Source: Panorpa germanica (lineage: Eukaryota > Arthropoda > Insecta > Mecoptera > Panorpidae). Taken from it: a stretch of 64,000 nt of DNA. Within the stretch, counting starts at the first letter, position 1. Each line of letters begins with the position of its first letter. The notes under the pieces were generated by a model. It was not told the DNA's origin, did not search any database, and saw nothing but the letters and a program-made list of their open reading frames with translations. Of the stretch, positions 56,517-64,000 are shown in pieces. The DNA is taken from contig OY783204.1 in the NCBI GenBank assembly GCA_963678705.1, forward strand, positions 4,716,334 to 4,780,333, in the 5' to 3' direction. A program made the translations under genes and the position numbers.

Positions 56517-57347
56517 CATGTATAGAGAATCTTCAAAGAACTTTAACTTAGATGTAACAAATGGTGATGTAAATATAATAGTTTATATATAGCAGTTATA
56601 CATGTATAGTTTTAAGTAATTTTTATATATTATAGAATGTAATATTTATTTGTATTTTAGAATGGCAAGAAGGCTGAATAAGCCAAAGCCCAATAAATTA
56701 AAAAAAAAAAAAATAGGCACCACTTTCTCAAGCACTATCCTCAATTAATACTGGAGTTTGGACCATTAATGAATGTGTGGACTCTTCGTTTTGAAACTAA
56801 ACATTGTTTTTTCAAACGTATTATTCGATTTACAAGAAATTTCATTAATATTACAAAATCTTTAAGTAATAAGCATGAGCTATCACAATGTTATTGCAGA
56901 TTAGGAGGGGATATTAGATTTGATATTCAACCTAATGGGAATATGAGCGCCAATATTTATCTTTACAACGATAAAATTCAAGAAGCTTTTAGGAAAATGC
57001 AGCTAACTCACAAAACACAAGAATGTTCCGAAATAATAAATAATGGTGTGTCTTATAAAAGACATGATGGCCTTTTTATATCACAGAAAGGGTATCAACA
57101 TGAAATTGAAGTTGGAAAAATTTCTTCCATATTATTCGATGAAAATAAAATATTTTTCATTTTAGAAGTAGTTGAAACCTTATTCCGGCCTTATCTTCGT
57201 GCTTATGAATTAGGAAAATTTATACGATTTGAATTGTTATCTATAAATTCAATAGCCAGTGCTGAAAAATTACATATTTATAATATAGGAAGTATGTTGT
57301 GTGTTAAACCTAATAAGGGATTGGTTAATAAAACTTTCAATTCATAA

Positions 57348-57735
57348 AATGTTTTCTTTAATGTAATTAAGATTAATTATTAATAATTGTAACTTCTTTA
57401 TAATAATGGTTTTTATTTATTCAAATTCATTTAATCAATTCAAATCAAACATCTACTCATTGCCGTGCCAGATGTCCATGACAAATAAGATGAATAATAC
57501 ATACTACCATTTCTTAAGATGCTACTTACTTCATTAAATCAAAATAAAATCGCTTTTGTTAATAAATTTAATATAAATTAATCTTTTTTTATATAATTGT
57601 TTTATTCATTTGTGCATATAATTAAAACACATGGACCAATCTGTCAAAATAACAAAGACAAGCAAGCTAGTCTTATGTAAAAACAATTGAACACCACTGT
57701 CTTGAACTCTCTGTGCAAGAAACTAACAAGTGACA
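57348..57735. other. Intergenic between gene 1 and gene 2
   Basis: 388 bp, AT-rich, both genes on the plus strand. It would hold the end of gene 1 and the promoter of gene 2. No TATA box clear enough to call. Confidence 0.4.
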
Positions 57736-57911
57736 ATGCCTATATTTAAAATATATTCAACAAAGCAAACTAAAAAGGTTGCCGTGATAGATTCCACAGT
57801 AACGGAAGTTATACAAGCAGCTATAGTTAAACTTAATCTTCCGGCAGAAGAACACTTTCAGGTATTATTTATACTTACATTGAAATTAGAATTAAAATGT
57901 GTATGTGTTTA

Positions 57912-58510
57912 TACGAGCCATGTTTTTTAAGTAAGTACCGTTTTGCGATTCCGCCTTTGCAGCGCTACGGTCGGCGTTCCGCGCATGCACGCTGGTTACC
58001 TACATCTCTTGTCTACGCACTGACGCCATTACAGTCTGATTCTTCATTGTATACGATGTTTACTGAGTGCTTAAGATGCTTCCGACAATCGCGGTCCCGC
58101 CGATTGTGAAGTACGGGCTGTTATACGATTTCTTAGTGCTAAAGGCGTAAAACCGATCGATATTCATCGTGAGATCTGTGAAGTTTACGGACAAAACATT
58201 ATGAGTGATGGAATGGTAAGGAAATGGGTGAGAGCATTTTAAGATGGCCGCACAATCGTCAGCGTCTTCAAGACGATAACGAAGTCAAAACAGTTGTGAT
58301 ACAGTGGTTAACAAGTCAGGCGGCAGAATTTTATGAGGAGGGTATTCAAAAACTGGTGCCACGTTATGACAAGTGCCTCAATATTCACGGAAATTATGTA
58401 GAAAAGTAGATTAAGGTACAGGCTTTCATGTAAAAATAAAATTATTGCGATATCTTTGCACGTCTTTTTTTAATTCCAAAACGGTACTTACTTAAAAAAC
58501 ACGCCTCGTA
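57912..58510 (+). mobile_element. Mariner deletion derivative in an intron
   Basis: 595-bp element (57,914-58,508) between TA duplications. Ends CGAGCCATGTTTTTTAAGTA and, inverted, CGAGGCGTGTTTTTTAAGTA, with AAGTACCGTTTTG beyond. Inside, decayed mariner transposase: the N-terminus (CEVRAVIRFLSAKG, IDIHREICEVYGQNIMSDGM, ~58,100-58,220) is fused to the C-terminus (QAAEFYEEGIQKLVPRYDKC, ending NYVEK at 58,409). The catalytic middle is deleted. It sits wholly inside intron 1 of gene 2. The TIRs look nearly intact, so it could still be moved by an active relative. Confidence 0.88.
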
Positions 58511-59338
58511 CAATTGACCATTAATGAGATATGTTTTAATATATTATAGATATTGTTAGAAGATAACACAATTGTAGATGATGATGACCTTATTATTGCA
58601 CTTGTAAACGCAGCTCAAGATTACCTAGTTTTAGTAATTAAACAGCAATGTGACGAATGTCCTGAAAAATATAATTTAAATGAAACTGCTAGTGTGTCTG
58701 GTGCGTAGAAATATTATGTTTAAATAATTATGCAAATTTAGAATATCAATGTATTTGCAAATAAACCTATGCTTTTGTTTGTTTCAGATAATTTACCAAG
58801 TTTAGACTCTTCTTTAATATCAGAAAAAGAACAGCAAAGTAATGCCAATGTATGGCAACTCTTTTCTTATAAATTAAAAGAGAGCTGTGAAAAAGAACAA
58901 AAAGCTAGTCCGGAAGAGAGACGCCTAATTATAAGTAATATAGCCGACTATATGATTCGACTGTCGACTGTCTGCTAGGAGAATATCGCAGGAATTATAT
59001 AATAAATTTCCAAAAACATTCGGTGATACCGTAGTCGGTCAAACATATGGATCAGGATATGAATCTCTTGCGACGCAAATATACAACGCCGTCAATTATA
59101 GAAAAGACAAAAGATTTAAAAGGCAGAGTGAAAGTGTTGCTGATAACAACGACAATGACCCAAGAACACATTTAAATTCTGGCCCTAAGCATGATGAGTA
59201 TGGATGCCTAGCATATGAGCCATTACTTCCAGGTGATGAAACTCCTTTATTACAAGAGGAGAAGAGAAGGAGGTTGTTGGAACTGTATGAATCTGATAAA
59301 GCGAATGACAACGAAGTAGATAAGTTAATGTGCGAAAC

Positions 59339-60224
59339 ATATTGTTACGGATTTGCGGGCGTCTGAGCATACAAAAATTATAGTTATAAAATAATAACTG
59401 GAATTATCAGAAAAGGTTGCGCATCCCTGTACAAATATCAAGACATTTCGATAACGAAGCTGTTTACTAGTTGGCGCATAACTTATACGCGTATGTGTTC
59501 CTCGAAATGAAGATAAACAACTGCATACCATGCACTTGTGTTATTGTTTACATGTGAACGTTCTAGAACCAAATACTACGCGATGGAGTAGAACGTCATA
59601 GAAATAGTCGGAAGGTCAAACAGCGTATTTGGATAATTATAGGAATATTCTAGAAAGTCAGAAGAGTCGTGATCAGGGGTAGTCTGCTGCGTAAACCGCT
59701 AATATAAAAGGAGCAAAGCATTGCGTCGCGAGTCAGTTTTACAACAGTAGTCAGTCCGCAAGAAAAGAACAGTCAGAGCAACTAATAAGTGAAATATTAT
59801 ACAGTAATAATTATAAGTAGTTGTAATTGTTTTGTGTGAATAAATAAAGTTTGTAAAAGTGTCAATCCTTCTTATTATTTAAATTGTGGCTATTTCTTAA
59901 TTTAATAAGTTACAACGCGACTAAATAGTGTAAACAATTGCATCCGCTCGGCAATCAATTAAAAGAACCCCAGTCGCAGGCGTAATACGGCGTATATTTA
60001 GAAGGTTCGAGAATCCTAGTCTCCCTTCCCTTAATCCTCGCTCGCACATACAAATTTGTACCTTTGGCGTCCTAGAAGCTCTGGTTCCAGAGCCAGACTC
60101 CCTTCATTTCCCTTTTACGCCCTTACAAGTTTGTATCATTTGGTGTTAGAAGCTGAAGAGGATAGTTGTTACGAGCACACGTCTCGTCTCTCCGCCGTCG
60201 CCACCAGGAAAATTGTAACAATAT
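59339..60224 (+). mobile_element. Solo LTR, second family
   Basis: 878 bp (59,343-60,220) from TGTTACGGATTTGCGGG to AAATTGTAACA, flanked by ATAT (59,339-59,342 and 60,221-60,224). It has a TATA-like CTAATATAAAAGGAG (~59,699) and an AATAAATAAAG poly-A region (~59,840). It interrupts exon 3 of gene 2 right after CETY; the coding sense resumes with PSQRKAIN. An inner TTTGGTGTTAGAAGC (~60,138) resembles a Gypsy primer site, so a short internal piece with two LTR remnants is also possible. Confidence 0.8.
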
Positions 60225-60684
60225 CCTTCGCAACGTAAAGCTATTAATATCTGTAGTCCTATATCAGTGGAAATTTTTATACGGTGACCATAGCTGAGAA
60301 AATATAAAATGGTAATTAGCCACGCCTCGAAACTTTTAGACAAAGACGTAAGTATTGTTTGGAGCACGTCTTTGGGAAAGTGGCACGATCCTATAAAAAA
60401 ATATTTAAAAGTCGTTGAATGTTGGAAGCAAATAGATGCTATACGAAAAGATAATGCAAAAAAGCAACCATTACAATTATTATATGTGCAGACCATGCTA
60501 TCTAATGCAGAACGTGAAGCACTTATTATGAAATCTAAAATTTATTAGTTATTTTTCCAATTTTAATTGATTGGATGGATGAAGACGCAAATTTTATCTA
60601 TTTGTTAGTAGAGGTAAGTTTGTAAACCTTTTAATTGCTTCTATTTTGCAATTAAATAAATTTTAAATGTAATTTTTTTTTATA

Positions 60685-62504
60685 GGAGTTGTTCAGTACA
60701 AAATTAGTACAGAACATAAGATATGTCTCTGCTGACATTCCAACATTATAATGTATTGTTGTCTCTGGTAGAAGTAATACGTATGGCAACATTACGACTA
60801 TTGCAGTGGACGCCACGGCCATGTACCGAGGCAGTCAGTTGTGTTCTGGGCTTTTACACTGTCAAGATCATAGTTCGCAACCATCTTGTATTATAAGAAT
60901 TTTGGTTAAAGTTATTAAAAAGTGTAAATTAATTTTATCATTAAACGATTGAATAAATTATTCAATCTACAATACTCGCATGGTTTTATTTCGTACATGC
61001 GAAGCTGGTCCTTCGAGCATTAAAGAAAAATTGGTCTTACAAACCATTATTAACCGCGTGTGAATTCGTGGTGTTTTGAGGTTACGTCTGTATAGTAACC
61101 GGCACATGTGCAAGCTATTTTTTTACATTTGCCCTATGGCGGCCTGGCAAGTCATCAATTGACATTGATTGGGTAATGCAACGCTTGATTTAAGCGGATT
61201 CACATATAATTTGGATACTACATGTTCACATTTCAAGAAAAATTGTTCAAGAAACTTATTATACGGAAAGGGGTGTAAGGAAGCTGGAAGAGAGTAAAAT
61301 ACTTTTTTACTCATCAAGGTACAATTCTATTATTATTATCTACAAGTACCAATTTATTAAAAAATTGCTAAGTTGCTGGATTAAGCTGGATTAGTTTTGT
61401 CATCCACGTTTCATCTATCATACAAGTACGAGTTTATCACCTAAGCAAGATGGAGGGGTTGAAGAGGCTTAAAACGGCGCGGACGACTGCAAAAGGTTCA
61501 ATATCAAGAATGGACAATTATGTCAGCGACTCAAGGGCCCTCGAATCCGGTACGGTGGAGCTGCTGGAGGCAAAAAAAGAAAAGTTGATGACTACCTATC
61601 AAACGTACGAGCTCACGCAATCCAGTATTTTAGAAATTGATGAACAGGATGATGAAGACATCGAGGATGTAGAGGAAAAATACTTTAATATTCTAGCCAA
61701 GTTAAATGCCAGCATCACCAAATTGAAAGAAGTTAATAGGCCTACTTGTCCTAGCTTAGTGGCATCCAAGCTTCCAGCGGTGGAAATTCCAACCTTCGAT
61801 GGCAAGGATATAACCAGGTTTAGGCCCTTTTATGAGCTCTTCCAAGCAGTTGTTCACAATAATGCATCACTGTCCGATGTACAGAGACTTTTTTATTTAA
61901 GAAAGTATCTCCTTGATGAGGCTCTCTCAATAATTATAAATTTGCCGCTTGTGAACAGCTCATATAAAGAGGCTCTTGATTTATTGTTAGCGCGGTATGA
62001 TAATAAGGCGCGATTAATTACTAATCATATTAATATATTACTTGATATTCCAAACATGCAGAAGGGTACTGCAATGGCAATAAGACCAGTTTTGTTTGTA
62101 GGAATTAAAACCTTCTTGAAATGTAATTGTAATATCCAAATCCTCCGTGAATCCGTCAAAATAGAGCGTAGCATTACCCAATCAATCGCATGTACGAAAT
62201 AAAACCATGCGAGTATTGTAGATTGAATAATTTATTCAATCGTTTAATGATAAAATTAATTTACACTTTTTAATAACTTTAACCAAAAATTCTAATAATA
62301 TAAAATGGTTGCGAACTATGATCTTGACAGTGTAAAAGCCCAGAACACAACTGACTTGCTTGCCATATGGCCGTGGCGTGCACTGCAATACTCGTGATGT
62401 TGCCATGCGTAAGATTTCTACCAGAGACAACAATACAATATTATACTGGAATGTCAGCAGAGACATATCTTATGTTCTGTACTAATTTTGTACTGAACAG
62501 GAGT
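60685..62504 (+). mobile_element. BEL-derived unit with inverted LTRs
   Basis: 1,810-bp unit (60,690-62,499) with a perfect 5-bp target duplication GGAGT (60,685-60,689 and 62,500-62,504). The left end is an LTR in plus orientation (TGTTCAGTACAAAATTAG ... TTTCGTACATGCGA), followed by a primer-site-like CTGGTCCTTCGAGCAT. The right end is the same LTR inverted (…GTACTGAACA), together with an inverted piece of leader matching 61,164-61,260. Both outer ends are thus U3 ends, unlike a normal element. Between lies a BEL gag start. The arms differ at several positions, so the unit is not brand-new. It interrupts an exon of gene 2. Confidence 0.85.
61450..62061 (+). CDS. BEL/Pao gag N-terminal part inside the inverted-LTR unit
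   Basis: Open frame starting MEGLKRLKTARTTAKGS. A coiled N-terminus with an acidic patch (DEQDDEDIEDVEEKYFNIL) is followed by the gag core known as DUF1759: LPAVEIPTFDGKDITRFRPF, FYLRKYLLDEALSII, YKEALDLLLARYDN. The gag sequence stops near NMQKGT at ~62,070; the remaining residues to 62,202 are translated from the inverted leader. Fingers, protease and pol are missing. The gag sequence differs from that of the element at 27.5 kb, so this is a second BEL family. Confidence 0.75.
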
Positions 62505-63156
62505 TCTTAACCATTGAGGAAGCATGTTGTAAAATAGCTACCAACTATCCTATTTTAATAGTAAAAGGTATATTACGCTATTTATGTCAATTTATTAAAA
62601 TATATTGTGGTAATTTTTATTAATAACTACTATAATTTGAATTTGAATTTCTACTAAATCGTATATTCTACAGGAAAAAGTTTGTATGATTCCAGCGCAG
62701 AATATATTGTAGTTTTAGAAAGAGAAATTTTACTATATGCATCAAACTTTTTAAATGGAGTACTACTAACCTTTTTGAGCTATTATATTTTTGGGTATTG
62801 CTATGCTCCCGAGGTGAAAAGAACATTGGAATTAATTCAAAGGTTTGAACCATAAACATTTATAGTACTAATAGTTATTATTAACTTATTTTAGTACTAA
62901 TTGTAATATATGCTTCTGTTTTTCTAGGATGTTTCTTGAAATATATCCAACAACGGGAAGTAAAAATAAAGTCAAAAGAAGTAAAACTACATTTGGGCCC
63001 CGAGTGAAGAAGTTCATAGAAGAAGTTGACCGATTTAATGAAGTATTTAATCTGTAGATTATAAAGAAAACTAGTTATTGTATTATTATTAAAATTATTC
63101 ACAATGTACTATTAATGTAAAATAAGTTTCAATATATGAAATAAATGTGTAATTTC

Positions 63157-63320
63157 AAAAATATGGTTATTAAATTTCATACAAAATTAATACAAATTTA
63201 AATTTTAGTCTTAAATTTTAAAAATATGGTTATTAAATTTCATACAAAATTAATACAACTGTGTCTTAAATTTTAAAAATATGGTTATTAAATTTCAAAC
63301 AAAATTAATGCACAAATGTG
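63157..63320 (+). repeat. Three short tandem copies
   Basis: ATATGGTTATTAAATTTCA(T/A)ACAAAATTAAT recurs at 63,161, 63,224 and 63,279, spacing 63 and 55 bp, joined by TGTGTCTTAAATTTTA-type text. AATAAA at ~63,140 may be the gene 2 poly-A signal just upstream. Confidence 0.7.
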
Positions 63321-63338
63321 TCTTAAATAAGTTTAATA

Positions 63339-63465
63339 CATTGATATAGTAAACGAAATTAAGGCACGGTATATTAATTTTTTTTAATACCTGGTTCTCA
63401 AATTTGCTTTAGAACTTTTGTCTTAAAAATGGATCGAAAATTTTTAAGAGTGTATGTAAACAGTG
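63339..63465 (-). mobile_element. CACTR-ended MITE or right end of the two-gene transposon
   Basis: On the minus strand it starts CACTGTTTACATACACTC and contains TTTGAGAACCAGGTATTAAA and CCTTAATTTCGTTTAC, as copy 1 at 24,410, ending TCAATG at 63,339. It lies about 280 bp after the gene 2 stop. CACTR ends are the mark of CACTA elements, the superfamily suggested by gene 1, so this may be either the terminal repeat of that transposon or a MITE that landed beside it. Confidence 0.5.
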
Positions 63466-64000
63466 TTAAAACAGTATCAATTAAATAAAACCGGTAGCGA
63501 TTTATAAAATAAAAAATATAAATTAAATAAACAATCAATTAATAAATTCGCGCTAGATTAATTTCTAACACGACGTCCTTCATATAAAACCATAAGTTTT
63601 TTATATAAAACTTAACAATACTGTAAATATTTATTGTATTTTTAAATGAATATTTTGCTTAGATATTAGCAGCATATTTATATTTTATTGAAGTTAAAAT
63701 AATTTCTTTAAGACTATATTTATAAATAATTTGTAGATAACGGTAATTGTTACGGCAGACTCACATTACAACACTTATTAACTAAATTAAACATCCGGAC
63801 AACGCCGGCTGATACAATCAAAACACGTCTCTAATATCACAACTTCAGAATGTTTCTTTTGTCATTTCTTATAATTTTTTCTTTGTTTTTAATTCTCAAC
63901 CTCAAACCAAACACTTCAATAATATAATATATATTCAACACCCAACATCAGTGAACGAACAAGGAAATCGAAATGGTCAAATAAATAGAATTATTTATTT
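63466..64000. other. No recognisable feature
   Basis: AT-rich non-coding sequence to the window end; no open frame or repeat identified. Confidence 0.4.

Larger units (their letters stand above)
51025..56722 (+). mobile_element. Full-length jockey-like non-LTR insertion
   Basis: Element 51,034-56,713, flanked by a 9-bp duplication TAGGCACCA (51,025-51,033 and 56,714-56,722), inside gene 1 between its RPRHH and FLKHYP codons. It starts TTTCAGTCGAG, where TCAGTCG resembles an insect initiator for an internal promoter, and ends with GGCTGAATAAGCCAAAGCCC, AATAAA and a poly-A run, as jockey-like elements do. It carries ORF1 and ORF2 with RNase H; three frameshifts in ORF2 are the main damage. Confidence 0.92.
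48051..57347 (+). pseudogene. Gene 1: C2H2 zinc-finger, Tnp2-like transposase, split by insertions
   Basis: Pieces: 48,051-48,287, 49,252-51,033 and 56,723-57,347. The N-terminus has C2H2-type fingers (FYCRYCTYF...LNHRKLH; YICGFGHCSKAFKSVRLLRS then H...H; then YICTVTWC...H and VDCPFLNC...H). The core shows LYQDSFEVVNPLGSAKTKYK (Asp at 50,086), FIAGDNLGSHGLGGF (Asp at 50,350), CRYCLVC, PCLGHDILEGVLVYD (Glu at 50,641), and after the jockey insertion NVWTLRFETKHCFFKR. Removing the solo LTR or the jockey element restores the frame exactly at each site. Real damage: two shifts (49,560-49,750), a stop at 50,680 and a shift near 50,700. A D...D...HDxxEG layout resembles the Tnp2 family of CACTA transposons; similar uncharacterised proteins occur in other animals. 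The stop is at 57,345. Confidence 0.65.
57736..63057 (+). pseudogene. Gene 2: PB1/ubiquitin-like start, multi-exon partner protein
   Basis: Exons: 57,736-57,861; 58,550-58,700; 58,788-60,625 (interrupted by an LTR); the 60,686-62,567 exon (interrupted by the BEL unit); 62,674-62,842; 62,928-63,057. Phases agree at each junction I could test. Exons 1-2 (FKIYSTKQTKKVAVI ... ILLEDNTIVDDDDLIIALVN) look like a PB1/CIDE-N ubiquitin-type fold. Exon 3 has SPEERRLIISNIADYMIRL and FGDTVVGQTYGSGYESLATQ; later exons have GKSLYDSSAEYIVVLERE and FLEIYPTTGSK. Damage: a 7-bp duplication (GACTGTC) giving a stop at 58,976, stops at ~60,285-60,295 and a shift near 60,545. The protein type recurs beside gene-1-like proteins in my memory of animal genomes, which would make it the second gene of the same transposon; function unknown. 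Confidence 0.55.

Noticed and set aside
24402-63465. One giant Maverick-type element between inverted CACTR ends 39 kb apart
   Set aside because: Each end has its own partner end within about 150 bp, and the interval is filled with unrelated insertions; no Maverick genes were found.

Overview
This is AT-rich animal nuclear DNA, almost certainly from an insect with a repeat-heavy genome. The evidence is spliced genes with GT-AG introns and a dense set of insect-type transposable elements: jockey-like, R2-like and Tx1-like non-LTR elements; copia, Gypsy and BEL/Pao LTR elements; mariner, IS630-like, Helitron and CACTA-like DNA elements. I cannot name the species, and nothing looks bacterial. 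Almost all long open frames belong to mobile elements, and most are broken.

Layout. 0.4-2.6 kb: two minus-strand non-LTR fragments. 2.9-5.4 kb: a Tx1-like ORF1 abutting the 3' half of an R2-like element. 5.4-6.8 kb: a spliced Myb/SANT (MADF-like) pseudogene. 6.85-9.0 kb: a copia 3' half with one LTR. 9.0-10 kb: an IS630-like relic. 10.9-15.3 kb: a Tx1-like ORF2 and two jockey-like fragments. 15.5-33.1 kb: three phase-consistent exons of a probable host gene. Its 16.5-kb intron holds a head-to-tail array of roughly 0.6-0.85-kb repeats (16.6-24.0 kb) and a complete BEL/Pao insertion (25,990-31,335) with identical LTRs and a 5-bp target duplication. 33.9-35.9 kb: a second R2-like 3' half. 36.1-37.9 kb: a duplicated segment and a four-exon SGNH-hydrolase gene. 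38.0-39.5 kb: two more array units. 39.6-41.8 kb: a long structured leader plus the N-terminal half of an R2-like protein. 42.6-43.3 kb: a Helitron fragment with an intron.

43.6-63.5 kb is a nest of insertions around two adjacent plus-strand genes. Gene 1 (48.05-57.35 kb) has C2H2 fingers followed by a region resembling the Tnp2 (CACTA/CMC) transposase catalytic core. Gene 2 (57.74-63.06 kb) is multi-exon with a PB1/ubiquitin-like start. They are split or flanked by a Gypsy element with intact gag and deleted pol, a solo LTR of the same family, a nearly intact jockey-like element, a mariner deletion derivative inside an intron, a second solo LTR, and a BEL-derived unit whose LTRs face in opposite directions. 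Target duplications identify each of these insertions, so the order of events can be read.

Best candidates for something undescribed: (1) the gene 1/gene 2 pair as a two-gene CACTA-like transposon, with short CACTR-ended elements nearby as possible non-autonomous partners; (2) the BEL unit with inverted LTRs inside one 5-bp target duplication; (3) 13 hairpin modules in the BEL leader whose arms change together; (4) the spliced SGNH hydrolase gene beside a duplicated segment. All family names come from reading motifs; no search was run.
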